Part shown: piece by piece, positions 25,520-34,187 of the stretch | Layout: each line of letters begins with the position of its first letter | How positions within the stretch are numbered: the first letter of the stretch is position 1 | Assembly (NCBI RefSeq): GCF_009909195.1 | Contig: NZ_JAAAMU010000006.1 | Location: 186,001-250,000 of the forward strand | DNA length: 64,000 nt | Source of the DNA: Paenibacillus sacheonensis | GTDB taxonomy: Bacteria; Bacillota; Bacilli; Paenibacillales; Paenibacillaceae | Reading direction: 5' to 3' | Position numbers and translations under genes: made by a program | The notes under the pieces: model-generated | What the model was told of the DNA's origin: nothing | Database searches by the model: none | The model's input: only the letters and a program-made list of their open reading frames with translations

Positions 25520-27121
25520 CTAGGAATTCGACAACGAAGATGACCGGAAATCCTGCGGCGGGATGCCGACGGTTTTGCGGAACACCTTGGAGAAATAGTT
25601 GGCGCTCTGAAAGCCGAGCTTCTCGGATATGTCTTGTATCCGGTAGCGCTCGTCCAGCAGCAGCTTCTTCGCTTCTTCCATGCGAACGCGGGTAATGTAG
25701 CTCATCAGCTGCTCGCCGGTAATCTGGTGGAACAGGCGCGACAGATAAGACGGGCTGACGTATTTAATTTTGGCCAGCGCGTTCAAGGATAGATCCTCGT
25801 CCAAATGCTGATGAATGTAGGCGCGGATCTGCGCGATCAAGAGATCGGAAGGATTGTCCCGAACCGCCCCCATCTTGTCGGAGATATGGTGAAAGAGCTG
25901 GATAAGGAAGCTCTTCATCGAGCCGACGTCCCGATGGGACTTGAAATTGCCCAGCCGGTCCGCCGTATGCGAATCCAATTGGTTCTGCAAATTATAGAGC
26001 AGCAGGAACTGCGACAGCTGGTTGGCGATCGCGATGTAGTGAATGGCCAGCTGCTCCGGGCTCGGCAGCTCCAGGCCGTTAATCGCAAAGGCGCTGTCCA
26101 GGCAGCGCTCGAACCTTGCCGCGTCGCGGGCTTTCAGCGCCTCGGACAGCTCCTGCGTGATCTTATGCAGCAGCTGGTAATGGATCGCCGCCCCCTTGTC
26201 GCGCTCCGGCGCGACGAGCAGCGTGCTGCTGAACGCGCACAATCGCAGCGCGGATTCGGCGTGCCAGAACGCATCCGGCCATCTGTCCCAGGAGGAAGGT
26301 TCGGACGTGAGCACCATCGAGAAGGTGATGCCGAGAACCCGTTGAACGGTTTCGTGCGCGATCGACACCCACTCTCCCCACTGCTCCCTGCCCTGCTCCC
26401 GAGCTTCCGCCTGCAGCAGCAGCACGAACCAGCCCTCGAATCGGAACGACTCCACGCGATACTGTCCCGTCCACAGCTCCTGCACCATGTTCTGCACCGC
26501 AAACAGCAGCAAGAACTCGTCTTCCTTATGAAAGCGCCGGCCAAAATCGTCGATCCGCAATATCAACGTCCATACCGGCAGCGACTCGGAAAGCGGAATC
26601 CGCTTCTCTCGGAATACCGCCTCGGACAGCGCGCTCGAAGCGACTTCGCCGTGAAGGACTCTCCCCCACCATTTATCCTGCATAAGCGGAATCGCTTGAC
26701 GGGACAGCCGTTCGGCTTCCCCGAGAGAGAGCATCACATGATAGGTTTGATCGAGCTGGTCGATAGCCCCTTTCAAGCTCTCCACGACCTCTTCATCTTC
26801 CGCCGGCTTCAGCAAATAATTGGACGCGCCTAATTGCAGCGCGCGCCGCGCGTAATCGAAGTCCGAAAACCCGGTCAGGAAAATGACCGCCGTATGCTTC
26901 CATCTTTCTCTCAGCCGGTGCACGAGCTGCAGTCCGTCCATCTCGGGCATGCGGATATCCGCGAGCACGATATCGAAGGGCTCCTGCTCGAACTTGCGAA
27001 GCGCCTCGTTCGCGGAGAACGAATAGCAGATTTCTTTGAACGGCAGCCCAAGCTCGCCGAGCATCTCGGCAAGGCCCTCCGCTATCGCCGGCTCGTCGTC
27101 AACGATCAATAGCCTGTACAT
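25520..27121 (-). CDS. AraC-type response regulator (YesN family)
   Basis: This 533-residue response regulator has an N-terminal receiver domain with the acidic pair D8 D9, phospho-acceptor D55 in IVLADIRMPEMDG and K107 (YLLKP). A long middle region of about 300 residues follows, and the protein ends in an AraC DNA-binding domain of two helix-turn-helix units (ISEKLGFQSANYFSKVFRKTVGI near the end). This is the YesN layout used by Paenibacillus to control polysaccharide-use genes. The ATG overlaps the histidine-kinase gene by 23 nt. It is expected to activate the binding-protein operon that begins 180 nt downstream, and possibly the enzyme genes upstream. Confidence 0.95.
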   Translation of the reverse strand: MYRLLIVDDEPAIAEGLAEMLGELGLPFKEICYSFSANEALRKFEQEPFDIVLADIRMPEMDGLQLVHRLRERWKHTAVIFLTGFSDFDYARRALQLGASNYLLKPAEDEEVVESLKGAIDQLDQTYHVMLSLGEAERLSRQAIPLMQDKWWGRVLHGEVASSALSEAVFREKRIPLSESLPVWTLILRIDDFGRRFHKEDEFLLLFAVQNMVQELWTGQYRVESFRFEGWFVLLLQAEAREQGREQWGEWVSIAHETVQRVLGITFSMVLTSEPSSWDRWPDAFWHAESALRLCAFSSTLLVAPERDKGAAIHYQLLHKITQELSEALKARDAARFERCLDSAFAINGLELPSPEQLAIHYIAIANQLSQFLLLYNLQNQLDSHTADRLGNFKSHRDVGSMKSFLIQLFHHISDKMGAVRDNPSDLLIAQIRAYIHQHLDEDLSLNALAKIKYVSPSYLSRLFHQITGEQLMSYITRVRMEEAKKLLLDERYRIQDISEKLGFQSANYFSKVFRKTVGIPPQDFRSSSLSNS

Positions 27122-28892
27122 GGCCGGTCCCTCCCTCTTGGTTTAACGCCTTGAACGGACGGATAGCGTCCGGCTGCTGCTTCAGCCTGCTCAACGGGAT
27201 GCGAAGCGAGGATGTGAACCCGTCCGGCGCGCCGTTCTCCAGAATGATCCCGCTCTCTTCGCCGTACAGATGATGGAGCCTGCGATTGACGTTCCATAAG
27301 CCAAAATGGTTGGAGCTGTTCATGGGCTTCTCCAGCCGGCTCTGCAGCTTCAGCCACTGCTCGTTATCCATGCCGCGTCCGTTATCCTTCACGTCGAGCC
27401 GCAGCGCATCGCCATCCACGAAGCCGGCGATCCGCAGGAACCCGGGCCGGTCCGCACTTTCGATCCCGTGCAAGAGCGCATTCTCCACGAGCGGCTGCAG
27501 GAGCAGACCGGGAACCTCGATGCGTTCAAGCCCGGGCTGGATGTCGATTTCGAATTCGAGCCGGTTGGAGAACCGCATCTTCTGGATTTCCAGGTACGTA
27601 CGCGTGTATTTGATTTCTTCCAGCAGCGCCACGTCGCGCGAGCCCTGCTGGGTGACGAAGCGGAAGTAATCGCCCAAGTACTTGCACAGCTTCGCCACCT
27701 GCTCCATCTCGCCGGATTTCGCCATCCGGTACCCGATGTAGAAGCAATTGAACAGAAAATGGGGGTTGATCTGCGATTGAAGCTGCTTCAGTTCCGCTTG
27801 CTGCCGCTCGATCTTGCTTTCGAGCACTTCCTCGATCAAGCTTCGGAGCTGAACGACCATTTTGTTAAACTGCTTGTAAACGAAACCGAATTCGTCCTTC
27901 TGGCTGACGGGCAGCGATGAATTCAAATTCCCGATCTCCACCTCGCGCATCGTCCGCACGAGCTTAAGGAGGGGCTTATGAATCTGATGGTAGGTGAACC
28001 AAGAGTAGAGCGCCGCAAACAGAATCATGCTGATCGAGATGCCCGCGTACCATTTCCAGATGACGGCGACCGGCGCCAAAATGCTGCTTTCGGCGATATA
28101 GGAAACCAGCGTGAAGTTGTGGTCCGTCGAGCGCTGGACGAGGTAGGCTTTGCCGTCCACCCGGATCCTGCTTGTCTCGTCCTCTTCCAGCCGATCGTAG
28201 ATACGCCGGTCGAGCGTCTCCGAATCCGCGTCGCCGATTCGCTTCTTCGTCTCGTCGTCGATGAGGAAGACATTGAATTTTTTGTTGTCGTCGAGCTTGT
28301 TCATCGTCGCGATCATGCGCTTCTGCGACAGGTTCGTGCCGAGCACGTAGAGCACGTTGGCGTTGCTGCCGTCCGTCACCGCCGTGGAGTAGGTAATGGT
28401 ATCATTGCCGATGTAGCGTACCATCTCGTCCGTACGGTTCATATGCCTGCGCAGAATCGTTTCGTCCGCGGGGGCGATGGACGTCACCCCTTCATTGACG
28501 GACAGCTTGAGCTTCGATTGGGGAAGCAGCAGGAAGACGTCCGTCACGTAATCGCTGGAGTAATTGACGATCTTCATTTTGGCCCGGATGCTTCCGGTCA
28601 GCTGCACGAATTCATAATCGAAGCCGTCATGCTGATGCAGATAGACGGCCGGCATGTCGGCGTCGTTGTTCAGCGCGATGAGCATCTGATTCACGTTGCG
28701 GAGCTCTTCCTGCAAGTAGTCCATGAAGAACTGCAGCTTCGAATGCGCGGATTGCTGCGCTTGATCGGACAGGGCATTGCCCGCCACCCACAGGGCGCCG
28801 TAACAGATCGCGGTGAAAGGAATCATGACCGCCAGGAAGCCGAGGAACATTTTACGAAATACGCCCGTGCGCAGCAAACCTCTAAGCCCCAT
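27099..28892 (-). CDS. Sensor histidine kinase (YesM family)
   Basis: This 597-residue membrane kinase has a first membrane segment at about 14-34, an extracellular dCache-like sensor region to about 280, a second segment at about 285-305, HAMP, the His_kinase box QINPHFLFNCFYIG with its phospho-acceptor His, and an HATPase_c domain with NALLHGIE and DNGRGMD. This is the YesM/LytS-type arrangement. The ATG at 28892 lies six bases after AGGAGG, whereas the ATG at 28898 overlaps that site. It is followed by and overlaps the cognate regulator. The preceding binding lipoprotein may present the sugar signal to it (inference). Confidence 0.94.
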   Translation of the reverse strand: MGLRGLLRTGVFRKMFLGFLAVMIPFTAICYGALWVAGNALSDQAQQSAHSKLQFFMDYLQEELRNVNQMLIALNNDADMPAVYLHQHDGFDYEFVQLTGSIRAKMKIVNYSSDYVTDVFLLLPQSKLKLSVNEGVTSIAPADETILRRHMNRTDEMVRYIGNDTITYSTAVTDGSNANVLYVLGTNLSQKRMIATMNKLDDNKKFNVFLIDDETKKRIGDADSETLDRRIYDRLEEDETSRIRVDGKAYLVQRSTDHNFTLVSYIAESSILAPVAVIWKWYAGISISMILFAALYSWFTYHQIHKPLLKLVRTMREVEIGNLNSSLPVSQKDEFGFVYKQFNKMVVQLRSLIEEVLESKIERQQAELKQLQSQINPHFLFNCFYIGYRMAKSGEMEQVAKLCKYLGDYFRFVTQQGSRDVALLEEIKYTRTYLEIQKMRFSNRLEFEIDIQPGLERIEVPGLLLQPLVENALLHGIESADRPGFLRIAGFVDGDALRLDVKDNGRGMDNEQWLKLQSRLEKPMNSSNHFGLWNVNRRLHHLYGEESGIILENGAPDGFTSSLRIPLSRLKQQPDAIRPFKALNQEGGTGHVQAIDR

Positions 28893-28932
28893 TGCCATCC
28901 TCCTTCTCGCTCGCTCTTCGCTGGGCGAAGCC

Positions 28933-30603
28933 TCATTGCGACTGCCGCCAGGCGTTCACTTCGCGGGTTATCGCAGCTCCGCCGAGCTGCAGCCAGCTCT
29001 CTCTGAATTGGCGAAACCTGTCCACGGGCTCGCCCATGATGATCTGCAGCATTTGCTCGCGCTCCAGACGGGCTAACGCCTCTCCTTTGGCAAGCATCTC
29101 GGGCGTCGGCGCATCGAAGAAGGCGGAATACTGCAGTTTCGGATAATCGCTCAGCACCCGCTCCGACTCGTCGAATATTTTACGGAAGGTCCAGGCCTCC
29201 AGCTTATCCTTGGATTGAATAAGGTTTGCATAAATGCTGCGGGCTGCCGAGGATGCGAGCTTGGCTTCGTCGCCCGTCCGAAGCGCCGCTTGAATTTCTT
29301 TGCCCGACTGCATGTTCCGGAAGGGAGAGTCGAACAAATACGGCTTCATGTACAAATGCGCGGACAAATCCTTGTAGATGCCCATGCCCGCTTCGCTCCA
29401 GAACTTCCCTGGCTCCCCCATGTCCGCTTGCATCATATACGTGACGTTGAGCGCCTTGATCAACGCTTCCGGATGCTCGTAGCCGCTGCGGACGACGACC
29501 CAGCTTCCCGTGAAAGGAAGCGCCTTCGGTACGGCGGGTTTTCCGTCCGCGGTCGGAATCGGCGCGACGATCCAATCCGCGTTCGGATTGTTCTTGACCG
29601 TGTCTTTAAGCGGCCACAAGGGATAATGAAACGGCCCGAATACGATGCCGATCCGTCCGTCCGCGATATCCTTCGAGACGCGGTTTAGATCTTTGAACGC
29701 GAATTCCGGGTCGATGGCGCCGGAATCGTACCAATCCTTCAACATGGAGAGCACGGGAATCATCCGATCGTCGATCGATCCGTACGCTAACTGACCGTCG
29801 GGCGCGTTCAGCCAGAGCTCCGGATACGCGCCGAAGCCCGCGGCAAGCGCGTCCGTCGTCATTCCTCCCGGCAATCCGCCCGATCCGCTCTCCGCGGCTT
29901 GCTCGAAAGCAACGCCCCAGGTATCCTTCTTCCCATTGCGATCGGGGTCCTGCAAGGCGAATGCATGCACCAGCTCGTCCAACTCGGCAGTCGTTCGCGG
30001 CACCTCGCGGTGAAGCGCGAGGAGCCAATCCTTGCGTATATACATCAGCGCTACGGAATTCCCCATGTCCGAAGGGAGCGGAATGCCGTAGATGCGGCCG
30101 CTCTTCATGGCAGGCGTGAATGCGATGCGGTCCTGGTAACCCATGTTCTCCTTCAAGCCGGGCAAAGCGTAGCGGTTCCATACGGGCGTCAAATCCTCGA
30201 GCTGGCCGTTCTTGATCAGACGGGACAATTGCTCGACATTGACTTGGACGGCGTCGGGAAGATCGTTGCTGGAGATGTCGAGATCGATTTTCTCCGCGAT
30301 CTTCCCGCCATCCGCCACCCATTTATTTTGAAAATCGAGATTCAGAAACGATTTCATGAAGCGGGTGTGCAGATTATCGTCGATGCTTTCGCCCGAAGCG
30401 AACCGCATGACGTCATTCATCCCGGCCCAAACCGTCATCGTGACCGGTTCGGCATAGGGCGCGACGGGGCCGTCGGACGCTGGACGGTCCGGCATGGCAT
30501 CTGCGAGTTGACCGGTTTGCGAAGCGCAGCCGATTAACGGGACAAGCGCGAGAATGGCTAGGAAACCGAATGCATAAGAACCTCTGAAGCGATTGAATTC
30601 CAT
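28933..30603 (-). CDS. Extracellular solute-binding lipoprotein without its own permeases
   Basis: This 556-residue protein has a lipobox LIGC (C26) and a type-2 periplasmic-binding fold related to the other binding protein at 23613-25337. Both share blocks such as FMKSFLNLDFQNKW/FAKNVFDI-type openings and ALMYIRKDW / PVVYIRKDW. It lies 40 nt before the histidine-kinase gene and 98 nt after the GH36 gene, and no permease genes adjoin it. It may share the permeases at 21657-23483 or act as a sensor partner for the kinase. The ATG at 30603 is used because GGGGGG precedes it and the lipoprotein signal then has normal length; a longer start at 30636 is possible. Confidence 0.9.
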   Translation of the reverse strand: MEFNRFRGSYAFGFLAILALVPLIGCASQTGQLADAMPDRPASDGPVAPYAEPVTMTVWAGMNDVMRFASGESIDDNLHTRFMKSFLNLDFQNKWVADGGKIAEKIDLDISSNDLPDAVQVNVEQLSRLIKNGQLEDLTPVWNRYALPGLKENMGYQDRIAFTPAMKSGRIYGIPLPSDMGNSVALMYIRKDWLLALHREVPRTTAELDELVHAFALQDPDRNGKKDTWGVAFEQAAESGSGGLPGGMTTDALAAGFGAYPELWLNAPDGQLAYGSIDDRMIPVLSMLKDWYDSGAIDPEFAFKDLNRVSKDIADGRIGIVFGPFHYPLWPLKDTVKNNPNADWIVAPIPTADGKPAVPKALPFTGSWVVVRSGYEHPEALIKALNVTYMMQADMGEPGKFWSEAGMGIYKDLSAHLYMKPYLFDSPFRNMQSGKEIQAALRTGDEAKLASSAARSIYANLIQSKDKLEAWTFRKIFDESERVLSDYPKLQYSAFFDAPTPEMLAKGEALARLEREQMLQIIMGEPVDRFRQFRESWLQLGGAAITREVNAWRQSQ

Positions 30604-30700
30604 TTTGCCCGCGCCCCCCAAGAAAACGATATACATGAATCATACCATCTCCTCGGGAAGCACTCCTAAACAAATATTAACCAGGTTTCGGAAGCGGGAG

Positions 30701-32902
30701 CTAGCCGCTGATCACGAATAAACGCGCTCTGTTCATGCCGGCAATCCGCACGGACAGCTTCACGGGATGGGGATGGAAAGCCATCTGCGTCTCCGCCGGC
30801 TGCGCAGGGTAGATCAGCTCTGCCTTCGCTTGGCGGCCGAACCAGCGTTCGAGAGGAATCTCCCACACATCCTCCGTGCTCTGAAGCTTCCATACCGCGA
30901 GCAGCATGCGGTTCGCGCCGGCATCGAGCAGCCCGAACGCCGCCCATCCCTTCGTGTCGCCGAGTCTAGCAAGGCCGTTCGGATAGACGGGCACCGATTC
31001 TCTGATATGCTTGCGTTCACGCTTGTAGATCGCTAGCCCTTGCTGGATCAGCGTCATGTTGAACGCGTCCGCGGCATAGAGATGGCCCGCGAGCACCAGG
31101 TTCCCGCACATGCCGTTCACAAGATTGAAGATCGTCTGCTCGCCGTCCTTCATGCTTTCCTGATAAGCCTCATGATGAACGAGCTCGGGCTGCTTCTGCT
31201 CGAGAAACGGAAGCGGATAGGGATAACTCCATATGCCGCACTGCTCCGGCAGGACGGCCGCCTGCGTCCCCATCAGAATCGACGGATACCGCTCGTAGAA
31301 CTCCTGATCGCTCGTGCTCTGCACATGGAAATGCGCGAGCGCCGCGTAATCCTCGCGCATCGCGCCCGATCCGCAATTCTCCAGAATGAGCGCCGGATGA
31401 TTCGCCCTCACTTCGTCGATGAACGCATAGAACGCATCCAAGTTCTCGCGGACGCCGTCCTTCGACAAACCGTCCGCGCTGTCGGCATGCGGGATATAAT
31501 CGTTGTAATCGTTCTTGATATAACCGATGCCCATTGCCGCCAAGCGATCAAACAGCCGGTGGAAATACGCCCGGACCTCGCGGTGGGCGAAATTAAGAAA
31601 TACCCGGTCCGGTCCGCCGACCCTACGTCCATTATGCAGCAGGAACCACGCATCCGGCTTGGCGAACAGCTTCGATCGCTCATGGCACATCTCGATTTCG
31701 AGCCATATGCCCGGCGTCATGCCCGCCCGCTCGATATCGCGGAGCATCTGCTGCAGGCCGCCTTCGCCGAAACGCGCGTCGACCGGCTCCCAATCGCCAA
31801 GCACTTGCACGGGCTCCTCCGTATGCTCCATGAACCAGCCGGCATCGATGCAGAACACTTCCGCTCCCGCTTTCGCGGCAGCGGCGATAAGAGGCTCCAA
31901 CCGCTCGCGGGTCGGAAGCCCCCAGATGCCGTTCATGAAATCGTTGTAGACGACGGGAAATTCTCCCGCCCAGGCATTGGCCGGCTTCAGGACTTGACGA
32001 CGATAACGGGTCAATTCGCCGACAGCCTCGTTGAAATCCCCCCGCGTGCAGCCGAAGGCTACCGGAACGCTCGTGTAGGTTTCGCCCGGCGCAAGCATCC
32101 TGCTCCAGTTCCCGAAGCGCTCGCTTCCCGCGTCGGCATTCAGGTACAAGCAGCCTTCCTGCCCTGCCCATGAGCCGCGGTAGCCAATCTCCACGTTCCA
32201 TGAAGTGGAGGTCTCGAGCTGCACGTACCACGCCTTGCCCGTCTCCCTGTTTTCGAGCACGAACATGGGCAAATATTTGCCCGTGCTGAACGAGCCGTAC
32301 GAGGAGAAGCGGATCGTATTGGATGGCGGATGGGGCGAATGATGGTAAAGCCCCAATTCTTCGAGGTTCTGGCTGCGCCACTGGCCTTCGCCATGCCAGG
32401 TTTGGTGCGCGTAGTGCAGCCGGAGCTTGTCTTTCGCCTGCCAATCCTTCAATCCGTCCGTCGCCAATCCATTAAGAAGCGCCGCCGAGAAGTAAGTCAG
32501 CTTGCGCGGCTCGCTGCCCGCGTTCGTCACGGAGGTATGCTGGCGAATGACCGCGCAGCCAGGCACGAACTCGTAATTCACCGAGACTTCGAGCGCTTGC
32601 TCCTTATGAACGTACGTAACGCGGAATCCGCTATCGTCCTGCTCTCTCGATGAGACGATCATCTGGGCGGGCAGAACCGTGCTCCCGTTCGGCGGAACGG
32701 GGAAGAGAAGGCGGCCGACGCCTTCGATGCCGAGCTGGAAAGGCACGACGGGAATGGAAGCGAAGCGGTCGAAGCGTTCCTCCGCCGTATTGAGCGCCTC
32801 CATCGCGCAGGACGATTCGCTCTCCAGAAATTCCATGAGCATGCCTTGATGCTCCATCTTCCGTTTAATTATGCCGTTTACCGCTTCTTTCGTTTCTGTC
32901 AT
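30701..32902 (-). CDS. GH36 alpha-galactosidase-like enzyme
   Basis: This 733-residue enzyme is laid out as glycoside hydrolase family 36: an N-terminal beta-sandwich, a catalytic barrel starting near residue 315 and a C-terminal sheet. The likely nucleophile is D465 in YIKNDYN, and the likely acid/base is D532 in QSTSDQEFYERYP. FCIDAGWF and ENCGSGAMR are further family blocks. No signal peptide is present, so it acts on imported oligosaccharides. The nucleophile motif is KNDYN rather than the common KWDMN, so the substrate may not be a simple alpha-galactoside. AAGGAG supports the ATG at 32902, and 42 more in-frame codons upstream are rejected. Confidence 0.9.
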   Translation of the reverse strand: MTETKEAVNGIIKRKMEHQGMLMEFLESESSCAMEALNTAEERFDRFASIPVVPFQLGIEGVGRLLFPVPPNGSTVLPAQMIVSSREQDDSGFRVTYVHKEQALEVSVNYEFVPGCAVIRQHTSVTNAGSEPRKLTYFSAALLNGLATDGLKDWQAKDKLRLHYAHQTWHGEGQWRSQNLEELGLYHHSPHPPSNTIRFSSYGSFSTGKYLPMFVLENRETGKAWYVQLETSTSWNVEIGYRGSWAGQEGCLYLNADAGSERFGNWSRMLAPGETYTSVPVAFGCTRGDFNEAVGELTRYRRQVLKPANAWAGEFPVVYNDFMNGIWGLPTRERLEPLIAAAAKAGAEVFCIDAGWFMEHTEEPVQVLGDWEPVDARFGEGGLQQMLRDIERAGMTPGIWLEIEMCHERSKLFAKPDAWFLLHNGRRVGGPDRVFLNFAHREVRAYFHRLFDRLAAMGIGYIKNDYNDYIPHADSADGLSKDGVRENLDAFYAFIDEVRANHPALILENCGSGAMREDYAALAHFHVQSTSDQEFYERYPSILMGTQAAVLPEQCGIWSYPYPLPFLEQKQPELVHHEAYQESMKDGEQTIFNLVNGMCGNLVLAGHLYAADAFNMTLIQQGLAIYKRERKHIRESVPVYPNGLARLGDTKGWAAFGLLDAGANRMLLAVWKLQSTEDVWEIPLERWFGRQAKAELIYPAQPAETQMAFHPHPVKLSVRIAGMNRARLFVISG

Positions 32903-32972
32903 GCGCCGCATCTCCTTTGTTCCCGGATGAGCAAAACCCGCAAGGCGGCAAGGCACCTGCAGGTTCGCGTCG

Positions 32973-34187
32973 TTACCGCCTAATTTGATAAAGCTTGTAC
33001 GCGTTCTCGTACATGATCTTGTCGGCAAACCGTTCCGCGTCCTTCGACCGCCATGCGCCGCTGTCTACTTTGTCCGCGCAGACGCGGGCCAGAATATGAC
33101 GGAAAGCCATGGAGGCGCCGACCGCTTCTTCGCCGGTCCACGTATCCCCGCCCCATGCGATCTTGCCGCTGTCCCTCAGCACGTCGGCATAGACATGAAG
33201 GGCATCCTCCGCGGCAGTAGTCGAGATCAGCGGAAGCCAGTTAATGTCGATGACGATATTGTCATAATTGTGCGCAAGCGCCGCCGTGTCGTACGTCCAC
33301 GGAAAACCGCCGTGGAAGAGGACAAACTGATTGTTCGGATGCGATGCGACGAGGGGCTCCAGCAGGAGCGGATTGGAGCCGCCCAGCTTCGCGAGGCCGG
33401 TATGAATCTGCACGGGAAGCTCCAGCTCGGCCGCGATGCGCAGGGCAACCTGAAGCATATAATCGCCGAAGCAGTTCCGCTCGGCTTCGGTCGTCTCGGA
33501 CGGCTTCTTGCCGAAGACGGCTTTGGCGGCGGCTCTGGACGCATCGGCGAAGGCGATCGTCCGCTGATAGGCGGATGCGCACTTCAAGCCGGCAATGGAA
33601 GGCCTCCGGCTGCGCAGCTCGTGCTCGAACCGCTCCATATACTGCTCGAAGGTCGGCTGATCCTCGAATTGGTCGTGAATCGTCGTCCGTTCGTTGGTCA
33701 GCGATTCCGGATGGTAGCCCATCATCCACATGTCGAGCCGATAGACCGGCGTAATGAAATCGGGGTAGCCGACGTCGCTGCCGGTATCCCAGAAACAGTC
33801 TTCCAGGAAGCCCGCATAGCCGCCATGCCGTTTCATCAGATCAAGATGCCAATCGGCATCCGCCAGATGCGCTTGCCTTATCGCATGGGAGACTTCGTCC
33901 CAATTGCCTGCCGTCAGCTCCTCTATGCCATAGATGCGCATGATGGCTTTCTCGAGCCATTGATAATACGTATTGAAGCGGATTTTATCGAGCCATGCCG
34001 TCCGCGCCTCATAGGTTGCAGCCGGAGCCGGTCCGCACCAGCCGACATAGGACCACTGGAACAGGAGGTCCAGGTCAAGCTGCTGTTGGCTGAACGCTTC
34101 CCGGTGATGCTCATGCGTGCTGTAGACGGGCTTGGCGTTAAGAACGTCCAGCCACGTCTTCCAATCGCCGTTCGTTGTCTGCTTCAT
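32973..34187 (-). CDS. Amidohydrolase family protein (uronate-isomerase-like)
   Basis: This 404-residue TIM-barrel metalloenzyme has metal-ligand motifs STHEHH near residue 25, QIHTG in the middle and WGGDTWTGEEA near the end. These place it in the amidohydrolase superfamily (Amidohydro_2 / COG2159), close to uronate isomerase-like members. The start overlaps the GH78 stop by four bases (ATGA), so it is translationally coupled to a rhamnosidase-like gene. It could hydrolyse a lactone or process a sugar acid released by the neighbouring glycosidases; that is inference. No member with this context is known to me. Confidence 0.85.
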   Translation of the reverse strand: MKQTTNGDWKTWLDVLNAKPVYSTHEHHREAFSQQQLDLDLLFQWSYVGWCGPAPAATYEARTAWLDKIRFNTYYQWLEKAIMRIYGIEELTAGNWDEVSHAIRQAHLADADWHLDLMKRHGGYAGFLEDCFWDTGSDVGYPDFITPVYRLDMWMMGYHPESLTNERTTIHDQFEDQPTFEQYMERFEHELRSRRPSIAGLKCASAYQRTIAFADASRAAAKAVFGKKPSETTEAERNCFGDYMLQVALRIAAELELPVQIHTGLAKLGGSNPLLLEPLVASHPNNQFVLFHGGFPWTYDTAALAHNYDNIVIDINWLPLISTTAAEDALHVYADVLRDSGKIAWGGDTWTGEEAVGASMAFRHILARVCADKVDSGAWRSKDAERFADKIMYENAYKLYQIRR

